Shown here one piece after another: positions 28,168-36,402 of a stretch of 64,000 bases of DNA; within the stretch, counting starts at the first letter, position 1; every line of letters starts with the position of its first letter. Made by a program: the position numbers and the translations under genes. The stretch comes from Allobosea sp. GTDB lineage: Bacteria; Pseudomonadota; Alphaproteobacteria; Rhizobiales; Beijerinckiaceae. The stretch is taken from the NCBI RefSeq assembly GCF_030695125.1, contig NZ_JAUYTP010000031.1:1-64000 (forward strand), in the 5' to 3' direction. The notes beneath the pieces were generated by a model, which did no database searches, was not told the origin of the DNA, and worked only from the letters and a program-made list of their open reading frames with translations.

Positions 28168-29952
28168 TCAGAGCCCCGGATTGCGGACAGCGCCGCGCCA
28201 ATCGACCGCGCCAGCCCCGAAATCGAGCACGACGCGATACTCTGTCGAGAGCACGTCCCAACCTTCCCGCGATGCCATCTGCGGGCCGGGCGCGGACGAC
28301 AGGTAGCTGTATTCGAGCACCGGAGCCGTGGCCGGATCAGCGAAGAGATACCAACTATCATCCGTGATACGCGGCTCGATCAACGGAATGAGTTTGCCTG
28401 CGAACGGATTCACGTCGCTCACTGTATTGGCCGTGATCTGTGCGACGATCTGCTCTGCAGCCGTTTCCAACTCGGGACCGACCAGAAGGTATTTCGGGAC
28501 GACCTGAATAACGGTTTTGCCGTCGAGCCCCTTCACGGTTCGCAGCGCCTTTCGAGCATCCGATAGCTCGATGAAGGTCAGTCCAGCGCCAGGAGACAGC
28601 AGGTTCCCATGATCGGCGTGGAAGAGCCGCTTGCTGTCTTCGCCCATCACGGGACCGGCGCCACTCGACTGCGAAAGGAGGCTCCAAAGAACCTCAGCTT
28701 CTGTTGCCGCTGCAGCCTGCCCTGCAACGCGCGCCCAGTCGCCGAAGGCGTTCAGATCGTCATTGATCAACGCCTTGCGCGTGATCGAGAACATGCCGGC
28801 ATAGGTGTCGAGCACGTACGACTCTGAGGTCTCAGAGCGTGAGACCGCTTTGATTTCGCCGGACTCCGTCACTTTCGACAGCGCAGAAAGCTCGCCAAGC
28901 TTCAGCGCTGTCCCTGCCCGGAAATCGGGTCGCGAGCCCTGCCTGCCGATCTGCTTCAGCGGCGACGCAGCAGCAGTGTAAGCCGCCATGAGCGTGCGAT
29001 TGCCGACACCCTGCAGCAACTGAGGGAAATCGCTGGTCGTATGAGCCGCGCGGAAAAGCGCATCAGGATTCATGCCGCGCGTCGAGATGCCCCGGACGTG
29101 AAGGCATTCGGTTGCCAGGTCGCGGAGACTAGCGCCGCTGAACTGCCTTCCAGCCTCACTGGGAGCCGTCCCGGTAAGCCGGGCGTCGAGAGCATCGCCC
29201 ATGGCGCGGATACGAGCTTCCGGCGCTTCCTGAACCACCGTCGCGCGGATCTGCCGCGTGCCAGCCGAACGCTGTACCATGGCCTCGCGAGCTGCGGTGC
29301 GCACCTCCTCAATCGTCGCGTTGCCCGAAATCTGGCCTTCGGCGAAGGATGGCGGCAAGTCGGCAAGTTCGCCGATCGAGCGAATACGCGCCTGATCCGC
29401 ATCGGGCATGATGGGCGTGCGATCGAGAATTTCGTTCTCATTATCCATGGGTAGTCCCCGAATTCTGGCGCCAGGATCGGCCCCGATAGGCACGACGGAC
29501 AGCTCGAAAATTGACCATCGGACGGCCGTGCGGATGCGCCCTCCGGTCTCAGGGGTTCTGGACTCGGCCCATTGGTGGACGCGAAAGCCGATCGACACGT
29601 CGCGAAGGAAGCCGTTGCGAATTCGATCAACGATGGGCGCAGCATCGTCAGACTGTGCCAGGCGCAACACGCCGATAAGCCTGCCGGCTTCAGATCTGAC
29701 CGATTGAATGATGCCGATGACGTTGCGCGCTGACGTGGCGTTGTGAGCGTCAAGAATCGGAGTCCCGATCAAACCGCGCATATCGAGGCCAGCAGGGTCC
29801 AGACGCTCGATATGATCGCGGCGCTGCACGTCTGCATAGGTCGTTAGCACCGCCTCGACGGTGAAATCGGACTCCGACCATGAGGCCGGCGCCACGTCGC
29901 CACCACGGCGATAGTGAAGCTGCAAATCGTCAGACCGGAAATGAACCGTCAT
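28168..29952 (-). CDS. Prohead protease / major capsid protein fusion
   Basis: 594 residues. N-terminal third is an HK97-type prohead protease: His70 in LDAHNATSARN and Ser120 in RDVSIGFRV, with ELSVVPIGADPGARI following. A charged linker (about 165-280) then leads to an HK97-fold major capsid domain, with ITRKALINDDLNAFG and the terminal EYRVVLDFGAGAVDWRG. Such fusions make protease and shell from one chain and would be cut during maturation. Start ATG overlaps the portal stop (ATGA). Confidence 0.9.
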   Translation of the reverse strand: MTVHFRSDDLQLHYRRGGDVAPASWSESDFTVEAVLTTYADVQRRDHIERLDPAGLDMRGLIGTPILDAHNATSARNVIGIIQSVRSEAGRLIGVLRLAQSDDAAPIVDRIRNGFLRDVSIGFRVHQWAESRTPETGGRIRTAVRWSIFELSVVPIGADPGARIRGLPMDNENEILDRTPIMPDADQARIRSIGELADLPPSFAEGQISGNATIEEVRTAAREAMVQRSAGTRQIRATVVQEAPEARIRAMGDALDARLTGTAPSEAGRQFSGASLRDLATECLHVRGISTRGMNPDALFRAAHTTSDFPQLLQGVGNRTLMAAYTAAASPLKQIGRQGSRPDFRAGTALKLGELSALSKVTESGEIKAVSRSETSESYVLDTYAGMFSITRKALINDDLNAFGDWARVAGQAAAATEAEVLWSLLSQSSGAGPVMGEDSKRLFHADHGNLLSPGAGLTFIELSDARKALRTVKGLDGKTVIQVVPKYLLVGPELETAAEQIVAQITANTVSDVNPFAGKLIPLIEPRITDDSWYLFADPATAPVLEYSYLSSAPGPQMASREGWDVLSTEYRVVLDFGAGAVDWRGAVRNPGL

Positions 29953-31325
29953 GAGGCTTCATCCTCTGTCGCCGGCTTGTCTTCCGTCTTGGCGGGCTGC
30001 GGAGCACCGAACGTCAGGCCAAGCGTGCTTTCCCGCTCGCGATCGGCGGCGATCTCCGAGTCCAGCTCATCGATATTCCAACCGCGTTCGGCCACCTTCT
30101 GGCGCCGGGATGCGAGGCCAGCAGTGATTTCGGCGATATCCGCCTCAACATCTTTCGCAGGATCGACCTGCAGAGGTTTCGGCGTGATCCAATCGCAGCG
30201 GCGGTCTGCGGTCTCGTCAACCGTTCCAGCCAACATCTCGCCAGTCAGAAAGCGGCGCCAGACAGGCGCCAGCAGTTGCGGCACAAGACAGTGATATTGG
30301 AACGCCTCGATCCGGCGCCGGAACGGCAGGAGGCCAGCCCGCAAGCTGGAATAATTGGCGCCGGTCAAATCCCCATCGACCATAAAGGCTGGAAGCCCCA
30401 TGCCGGCAGCAAGCGCACGGATTTGCGCCTTCAGGAGCGGAGCGACTGCCTGCGATTGCTGCGGGGAACTGAAGGTGACGGTCTTTCCACCGCCAACGCG
30501 AATGAGCGTGCCCGGCTCAAGCGACGGCTGAGCTTCACCCTTGAACGGATCTTCACCGCCGAAATCGTTTTGATCGGTAATGACGCCGCAGAACATCGCA
30601 GCGACGCTGGCGCCCATAAGGAGCGCATCCGTCAGCTTGTCGAGTTCGCCAGCGGACAAGATGATTGAGGCAGTCCAGGGCACGCCGCGCACCTGCCCCG
30701 GCATCAGCGGCCGGAAGATATGCAAGACATCATCGGCAGAGACGCGCACCGGGGGCGCCCAGGATGCAAAGGTGTCAGTCAGCCGTGAGGGAGATATCCA
30801 ATAGGCGACACGCTTGCCGGCAGCGTCGAACTCAACGCCCTGCACGATCTGAGCGCCGTTACCGAGTTCGCGCGTTACGGAGCGATCGACTTGCTCGACA
30901 TCGAGCACGCGGAGGGTGGAACCCGACTCATCGTATTGCAGCAGGACGAAGGACTCGCCGCGCACCACAACGTCTGTGACGATAAGCGCCTGCAGTCCGT
31001 AGAAATCAGTGCGCCCATCAGCGTCGGCGGCTTCCGACCATTCGTCGAAACGTTTGACCAGATCGGGATTTGCAGAAGACGGGCGAATTCCGCTCCCGAT
31101 CGCCTCTCCGACGATGTTGCCGACCGCATTCCCGATCAGAGGGTTATTCGCGACTAGATAGGCCGATCGGCTGGCGAGCGTCTGCCCTGCCCCGCCAATC
31201 TCGGAATTGACGCGCCCGAATGTGCCGGCGCCGAACATGCGCCTGCCCATGCTCGCGCCGTCGAAACGGCGAGTCTGGGAAGGCGCTATCCAACGGGCCA
31301 GGGTGCTGCGGGCGCGGTCGAGCAT
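29949..31325 (-). CDS. Phage portal protein, lambda gpB type
   Basis: 458 residues from ATG 31325, which shares a base with the preceding TAA (TAATG); ATG 31346 is an alternative. ARSTLARWIAPSQTRRFDGA, VGNIVGEAIGSGIRPSS and GESFVLLQYD match lambda-like portals. The portal forms the dodecameric DNA gateway of the capsid and docks the terminase. C-terminal part is acidic (KTEDKPATEDEAS). Confidence 0.9.
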   Translation of the reverse strand: MLDRARSTLARWIAPSQTRRFDGASMGRRMFGAGTFGRVNSEIGGAGQTLASRSAYLVANNPLIGNAVGNIVGEAIGSGIRPSSANPDLVKRFDEWSEAADADGRTDFYGLQALIVTDVVVRGESFVLLQYDESGSTLRVLDVEQVDRSVTRELGNGAQIVQGVEFDAAGKRVAYWISPSRLTDTFASWAPPVRVSADDVLHIFRPLMPGQVRGVPWTASIILSAGELDKLTDALLMGASVAAMFCGVITDQNDFGGEDPFKGEAQPSLEPGTLIRVGGGKTVTFSSPQQSQAVAPLLKAQIRALAAGMGLPAFMVDGDLTGANYSSLRAGLLPFRRRIEAFQYHCLVPQLLAPVWRRFLTGEMLAGTVDETADRRCDWITPKPLQVDPAKDVEADIAEITAGLASRRQKVAERGWNIDELDSEIAADRERESTLGLTFGAPQPAKTEDKPATEDEAS

Positions 31326-31813
31326 TATTCGCCACTCCGCGTGCAAGCCAAGAGTCCGCGAATCTCGCGAGCCGCTGGCGCCGTGAACCGGCCCATCTCG
31401 ACACTTGCGAGATATCCCGCAGCCGCAACCTCAACTCTTGCGTGCGTGTCTCGCTCCCAATCTGCGAAAATGCGAGGCGACAACTCCCCGTACTCACGCA
31501 CCAAAGCGACATGAAAACTGAAATCCTCCCCCGCCTCGACGCGCCTGATCGCTTCGTGAGAGTTTTTCTGAAGCCAGCGGGCATAAGCCTCGCAAAGCCA
31601 ACGATCGACCCCGCACTCATTTGCGAGATAGATCATGCGAAGGGCGCAAATCGAGGCCTCATCGTACAGGAAAACCCGACCTCGCTGATCGTCGTGTGGG
31701 AGATAAAAACGCACCGAGTAATTGCGGAGCGCCTTGTCGAGAGACGGTTGTTTCTCGTCAGGCAGGCCGTCTAACAGCGCGAACATCTTGGTGGCGTCAG
31801 AGAGTGAGAACAT
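31325..31813 (-). CDS. Unknown protein upstream of portal
   Basis: 162 residues from ATG 31813 with GGGAG seven bases upstream. No family recognised. Mostly helical and charged; a segment around residues 47-85 (RVFLYDEASICALRMIYLAN, then ECGVDRWL) is faintly reminiscent of MerR-type helix-turn-helix, which is only a suggestion. Translationally coupled to the portal gene. It occupies the site where lambda-like phages keep gpW, so it could be a packaging or regulatory protein of the island. Confidence 0.6.
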   Translation of the reverse strand: MFSLSDATKMFALLDGLPDEKQPSLDKALRNYSVRFYLPHDDQRGRVFLYDEASICALRMIYLANECGVDRWLCEAYARWLQKNSHEAIRRVEAGEDFSFHVALVREYGELSPRIFADWERDTHARVEVAAAGYLASVEMGRFTAPAAREIRGLLACTRSGE

Positions 31814-31978
31814 GAGTAACTCCCAGGGTTCGACTCCATATCTCAGATTTGAGTTGTGGAGTCCAGAGATATTTGCGATGATGATTGCGCCCATTGGTCG
31901 TGGGTATGTCTCCTTCCCGACAAGCAGCGGGGACAGGCGCAACTTACGCTTTGCCCCCGCTGCATCCGGAACCAACCG

Positions 31979-32209
31979 ATGTGCCGAAAGCCGATATATC
32001 TTTTAGCCGTTCACGCTGAGGCCGTGCTCATTCGGGCCGGACTCGATCAGTCAGCAGCTCGCGCGCATATCGAGGAGCTACCGCAACGCTTTGTGGGCCA
32101 CTGGTGGAGAGTTCGCCGGTCTGATCTGGCGAAAGCTATTCATAGCATTAGAAATCAACACAAAGTTGAAAATCCAACTTTTGGTGGATTAGATTGTGAT
32201 TTGCTATAA
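31979..32209 (+). CDS. Small unknown island protein
   Basis: 76 residues from ATG 31979. HAEAVLIRAGLDQSAARAHI and FVGHWWRVRRSDLAKAIHSI suggest a compact helical, basic, possibly DNA-binding protein. The frame is open further upstream but without a ribosome site. It is on the plus strand, opposite to the flanking packaging genes, and less GC-rich than they are. Function unknown. Confidence 0.45.
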   Translation: MCRKPIYLLAVHAEAVLIRAGLDQSAARAHIEELPQRFVGHWWRVRRSDLAKAIHSIRNQHKVENPTFGGLDCDLL

Positions 32210-32254
32210 TCAATACAGGACTTCATGATGCGATCACCCGAAAAGGAGAGCGTC

Positions 32255-32512
32255 ATGCAGTTAGTTATTCCTGATTTTCTTATTTCCGCCGATGCCTGGA
32301 ATGCAGGATTGACGGGTGATTGGGCTAAAGACAATGCGATCGGCCGCCAGCGTGCTGATGCCTTGCAAGCCAACATCCGAATGACCGGCAATTATCCCCT
32401 TCTCAGCCACGCCATTACCTTGCTACGAGAGCGGCCACGCGATGGAATTGAGATTGGTTTTTTGCAGCGGCTTAGTGAAATGATCGCACCTACCCATCTA
32501 ATCATAGGATAG
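32255..32512 (+). CDS. Small unknown island protein
   Basis: 85 residues from ATG 32255, with AAAAGGAGAG seven bases upstream, the strongest ribosome site in the island. MQLVIPDFLISADAWNAGLT, ending RLSEMIAPTHLIIG. No family recognised. It precedes the 71-residue gene by six bases, so the two are co-transcribed. Low-GC codon use suggests a different origin from the packaging genes. Confidence 0.6.
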   Translation: MQLVIPDFLISADAWNAGLTGDWAKDNAIGRQRADALQANIRMTGNYPLLSHAITLLRERPRDGIEIGFLQRLSEMIAPTHLIIG

Positions 32513-32518
32513 AATCAA

Positions 32519-32734
32519 ATGGGAATTGACCCCTTAGAGAAAGCCCGAATTAACGGACTATCAGCTGGCGTTAGGATAATTGATGACCTGGTCCACAATG
32601 GTGATTTGGACGAATGTATTAATCGTATCCGATTAGCCGCGACAAACGATTCAAAATTCAATTGGCACCTCATTGAGGCAATAGCTTCATTGGCCGCAAC
32701 AGGTTTTCAATCAGATCAAAAGCCTACCGATTGA
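32519..32734 (+). CDS. Small unknown island protein
   Basis: 71 residues. Acidic helical sequence (GVRIIDDLVHNGDLDECINR). AT-rich for the window. Ends 11 bases inside the convergent terminase large subunit gene. Together with the gene at 32255 it makes a small reverse-oriented cassette within the packaging module, the kind of place where phages and satellites carry accessory (moron) genes. Function unknown. Confidence 0.55.
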   Translation: MGIDPLEKARINGLSAGVRIIDDLVHNGDLDECINRIRLAATNDSKFNWHLIEAIASLAATGFQSDQKPTD

Positions 32735-34490
32735 GCCAGTTACTGCGGATCACGGCAGGTGTGGGGTTCAAAGCCTGCCCTGCCGATGCCACCTCTTCCG
32801 CCCGCCTGTCGAGATTGACGCTGATCAGGCCGCGCACGGCGATCGCATAGATTGTCGCGTCGAGACATTCCGCCCGCAGTCCGGGCTTCCGCTCCCATAG
32901 CCTTGTCGGCACGCCGCGCGTGTATCGGACGACCACGCGCTCCGATGCCACTTCCTCGAAATAGCGCGGCTCCAAATCCTGCGAAAACCGAATCCCCTGA
33001 CCCCGGCTTAGCTTAGCTATCAGGCGTGATTTCTCCCCATCCACGCCGACGATGAATAGACGGCTTCCCTTGGTCACGCTTGCCGCAATGGCAGGGCGAG
33101 TCCCGGAAACACCCTTGATGGCCACGATTTTGCGAGCAAAGCGCGGCTGACAGAACGAGATCACACGGTCCATGTGTTCGCCATCGCCCGCGTCCACTGC
33201 AGCCGCGTCAACCCGAAGCGTCCCGCCGTTGGGATGGGACCAGGTCGATCGCAGCAACTCGTCTAGCTCGGCCCATGTGGTGTCCTCTGCCGGGCTGCCC
33301 CAGATGACGGCATTGGCAAGAATGAAAAGCTGATCTCGGCCGTGACCGACAAAGACAATCTCGAGTCGATCGCGCTGCACGTCCACACCGCCCGTAACGA
33401 TTAGCGCGTCCGCAGGAATGGCATTCAAGCCGAACGGCTCCGCTCGCGCGGCAAGTTCGTTTTCATCAACCTCTTCGGCCGCCTCGCGCCAGCCTTCGGC
33501 CATCAGCGTGTTCGTCCAAGTCTGCAATTGATCGACGTTGCGCTTCGCAGACAGGAATTCGACGGCCACTTTCCCCCATGCCGCGTTCGCGAGATGCGAG
33601 ACCAGGACATTGCACCGAAAGCCCGCATGCCCCTTCACTTCAGGGCGGGTTGCGCGCCAGCGGCCTGCAGCGACCATTTCGGCCTTCTGCCTCTCTTCGA
33701 CAATGCAGCCGGCAGCCTCACAGACGAAATACGCGCGTTCTGGCTGGCCTTCCGGCCATTGAATATTTCGCCATAGGATCTGCTGGAAATGACCGCAGCT
33801 TGGGCAGCGCAGCTCGAAAATTCGCTGATCGGACTCCCGGTAGCCGCGAAGAACGTGACTCGTCTCCTCATAGATGGGTGTGCTGCCCATGATGATTTTG
33901 CGATTGCCGAAGGACAGTGTCCGCCGCTCAGCGAGCGTGATAGGTGAGCCCTCGGGGCCTGACTCCATAGCGTCCGCTTCATCAATCAGCAGAATGCGGA
34001 CGTTGTGACGGCGCAGATTGCGCGGCGATTTCGCCGCCACGATTTTCAGGCTACCGGCCGGGAAGCGACGGGAAAGGAGCGTTGAGCGGCCCGACTCGTC
34101 AGCCTCTGCAGAAAGCAGACCGCGCAATATCGGGCTGGCATCAAAAATCGGCTCGATATCGCTGACGACGAAATCACGCGCATCCGACTCCGTTGGCAGC
34201 AAGGCCAGGATGGGCGCCGGCTCGTTCGCCACATAGCTGGCGATTGTCGCCGTGATCAGCGTCGAAAGGCCAAGTCGTACCGGCTTCACGAGAGTCACGC
34301 GCTCGATCGCAGGATCTGAGATCGCGTCAGCAATTCCTCGTTGCACCGGAGTCAGTCGGATCGGCCCAGGGGATGCCGCGACTGACTCCGGTAGGCGGAT
34401 ATTTTCTTCGATCCATTCCGACAACCGCAATCGCGGCGGCGGAATGAGCGAGCGCAATGCGGCAGCGCGAGCCTTGAAAATCGCGCTCAT
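32724..34490 (-). CDS. Terminase large subunit, lambda gpA type
   Basis: 588 residues. Variant Walker A in VTLVKPVRLGLSTLI, Walker B RILLIDEADAME and motif III IIMGSTPIYEE form the packaging ATPase (about residues 50-260); a zinc-ribbon-like ELRCPSCGHFQQI with a second cysteine pair follows; the C-terminal nuclease starts near VTGGVDVQRDRLEIV with aspartates in RVDAAAVDAGDGEH. Lambda-type terminases cut at cos sites, so the island probably has its own cos site. Start overlaps the upstream stop (ATGA). Confidence 0.92.
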   Translation of the reverse strand: MSAIFKARAAALRSLIPPPRLRLSEWIEENIRLPESVAASPGPIRLTPVQRGIADAISDPAIERVTLVKPVRLGLSTLITATIASYVANEPAPILALLPTESDARDFVVSDIEPIFDASPILRGLLSAEADESGRSTLLSRRFPAGSLKIVAAKSPRNLRRHNVRILLIDEADAMESGPEGSPITLAERRTLSFGNRKIIMGSTPIYEETSHVLRGYRESDQRIFELRCPSCGHFQQILWRNIQWPEGQPERAYFVCEAAGCIVEERQKAEMVAAGRWRATRPEVKGHAGFRCNVLVSHLANAAWGKVAVEFLSAKRNVDQLQTWTNTLMAEGWREAAEEVDENELAARAEPFGLNAIPADALIVTGGVDVQRDRLEIVFVGHGRDQLFILANAVIWGSPAEDTTWAELDELLRSTWSHPNGGTLRVDAAAVDAGDGEHMDRVISFCQPRFARKIVAIKGVSGTRPAIAASVTKGSRLFIVGVDGEKSRLIAKLSRGQGIRFSQDLEPRYFEEVASERVVVRYTRGVPTRLWERKPGLRAECLDATIYAIAVRGLISVNLDRRAEEVASAGQALNPTPAVIRSNWLNR

Positions 34491-35527
34491 GGCTTTGGTG
34501 TATAACCCATCATCGACAGACGCTCACGACGAGGCCCCATTGCTCTGACAAGTTTACCCTTCGACAGGGTATACCACACGCCAGGAAGCACTAAGACATC
34601 ATTCACAATATCTCCGGTCTTAGCTGCAACAACATGCTCCAAAACTGGAACATCGTCGTCCCTAAGGCTCCATTCACTCAACATTAAACCGCCACCCAAA
34701 GCACATTGGGCCTTAGCATTGGGGCCTAAACCAACGGCAATACCAAATCTTCCAGCGCTCGCGTAGGCGTCTTCTTGCGGCATTTCGAGGCTGACGCTTC
34801 TACGGGCGATCGCATCGCCGCACAGTCCGCGAGCATCTGCCCATCCGCCGTTCGTTGTGACAGCGCAACCAAAATTCCCCCAAGCGTGTGCACCTCCCGC
34901 AAACGCAACGGCATTTCTATTGCTCCCGATTGTAAAGGCTTCACCGCCACTGCCGCGAGCCGCAACGTGTTTATCGTCCGAAATCACACTGCTTTGCGGA
35001 GCGCGGGTTGTGCACGTTTCATCGTTAGGCGTTGCATCATCACAAAGTATCTTCGCCAAGTCAGATAGTACCCCTTTGCGAGCCATCAGCGGGATCATGA
35101 ACATGACCGCGCCGACCGCATCACCCGAATAAACAACCCACCCACGGGGCGCGCGATGTGCGCCACCATTCGCAGATGGCATGCATTCGCTTTCCAGAAC
35201 TGCGATGATTTGCCAGGTCGCGTTTTTGTATCTCGCTAAACGAGTCCAGTCTCCAACCCCATTTAGGAACCCATGAATACCATAATATGCACCGCCAAAA
35301 TCAGCGACGACATAGCCGCTAGAGGGGTATAGAAATGAATCTAGATCCTCCACCATAAGACGTTCTTGAATGGCCTTTCCCGACGCCAAGCCATTTTCAC
35401 TGCTCGTGCGAAGCAAGTAACCAACTCCTTTGCCTGCCGGCTCGCTCAACCAAGGCTCTTTGTCAGCGAAATTCTTATGTTGAATCTTTCCACCTATCAG
35501 GGTGAAAAGATCAAATATCGAACTCAT
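34487..35527 (-). CDS. Unknown protein between the terminase genes, glycine/alanine repeat region
   Basis: 346 residues from ATG 35527, one base after the TerS stop. N-terminal half (MSSIFDLFTLIGGKIQHKNF) unrecognised. The middle (about residues 200-270) has a glycine/alanine periodicity of 7-9 residues, for example EAFTIGSNRNAVAFAGGAHA, then WGNFGCAVTTNGGWADARG, reminiscent of left-handed beta-roll folds such as YadA-type heads. GC content is lower than in TerL. Such a large gene is not normally found between TerS and TerL, so it may be cargo. It is coupled to both neighbours by overlaps. Confidence 0.65.
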   Translation of the reverse strand: MSSIFDLFTLIGGKIQHKNFADKEPWLSEPAGKGVGYLLRTSSENGLASGKAIQERLMVEDLDSFLYPSSGYVVADFGGAYYGIHGFLNGVGDWTRLARYKNATWQIIAVLESECMPSANGGAHRAPRGWVVYSGDAVGAVMFMIPLMARKGVLSDLAKILCDDATPNDETCTTRAPQSSVISDDKHVAARGSGGEAFTIGSNRNAVAFAGGAHAWGNFGCAVTTNGGWADARGLCGDAIARRSVSLEMPQEDAYASAGRFGIAVGLGPNAKAQCALGGGLMLSEWSLRDDDVPVLEHVVAAKTGDIVNDVLVLPGVWYTLSKGKLVRAMGPRRERLSMMGYTPKP

Positions 35528-35528
35528 G

Positions 35529-36044
35529 TTATTTCCGAGCGTCATTGCCAATCTCCGTAAGAGCATCGCGGATCTCGCGATCGATAATTTCCAAATCGTG
35601 GGCGGATAGATTCAACCGGGCGGAGACTCGCGAAGGGACGGCAAGCATTCCAGCCCGGACGGTTCGCAGAATTTCGGCCCATGAGTTTTGGACCGTCACA
35701 ACGGACACAAGCTCGCCGCGCTTTTCCTGATTTCGCAATTCGAGGTGATCGGCCTGCTCTTTTGCCAGGCGCAATTTCTCGGCTTTAAATTCAGGATCGG
35801 CGCCGCCGCGTATTTTCGCGGACGTTATAAGATATTGGATATAGCCGCGCGTGGCGTCCGTTGTGCTGTATCGGCCGCAAGCCGATTTGCGGATTACACT
35901 CTCGCTAAGCAGCCTTCGCACCTGCCGGGTGCTCACCCCCCAGAAGGTGGCAAGATCGCCCTCCCCGGCCAAATCTGGCCGATCAGCGTGGGGGCTGGCG
36001 TCCTTCGGCCCATCAGAGCCGAGCAAATCGTCAAAGTCGCTCAT
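35529..36044 (-). CDS. Terminase small subunit (Nu1-like)
   Basis: 171 residues. A helix-turn-helix LATFWGVSTRQVRRLLSESV at about residues 31-50, then a helical region EKLRLAKEQADHLELRNQEK and ENQ-like C-terminal helices match Nu1-type small subunits that recognise cos and recruit TerL. The N-terminus SDFDDLLG is repeated in the island PrimPol-helicase. Transcribed with the terminase large subunit. Confidence 0.85.
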   Translation of the reverse strand: MSDFDDLLGSDGPKDASPHADRPDLAGEGDLATFWGVSTRQVRRLLSESVIRKSACGRYSTTDATRGYIQYLITSAKIRGGADPEFKAEKLRLAKEQADHLELRNQEKRGELVSVVTVQNSWAEILRTVRAGMLAVPSRVSARLNLSAHDLEIIDREIRDALTEIGNDARK

Positions 36045-36402
36045 ATCGGAAACTCGAATCTGAAAATACTGCAGCGAGCGAAATGCTGCGGCTCTGTGGC
36101 CCCCCTATCGGCGTCGTCAGAGAGGGACCCATCAACACCCTGTTGACGTGATCGACTTGGAATTGCGTCCGTTGTGACGAGCACGATGCTGCGCCCATGC
36201 ACTGCCTCGCACTCGTCACTTACGAAGCAGTGGGGAATTGAGGGCCGGGACAATGGGACACCCCCTATAGGGGTGTGTCCCTGTCTGTCCCGCTGCCCGC
36301 CCTCAGTATTCCGGGGTACAGGGTAGGAGATGTCCCGGACATGTCCCGGATGTCCCGCCCATGAATCGGCCTTCAGAAAAAGGCGCGCTGCGAGATCGAG
36401 GC
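36045..36402. repeat. Non-coding island segment with TGTCCC/GGGACA repeats and a palindrome
   Basis: Between TerS and the PrimPol gene, 358 bases without a convincing gene. TGTCCC occurs at 36276, 36286, 36331, 36342 and 36351, with GGGACA at 36255. The near-perfect palindrome GGACACCCCC-TATA-GGGGTGTGTCC lies at 36256-36280. Four more copies (36608, 36629, 36635, 36645) fall inside the end of the PrimPol gene. This looks like an iteron-type origin or regulator-binding array, or a cos-like packaging site next to TerS. A 121-codon frame starting at ATG 36406 crosses the array and is probably not a gene. Confidence 0.6.
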
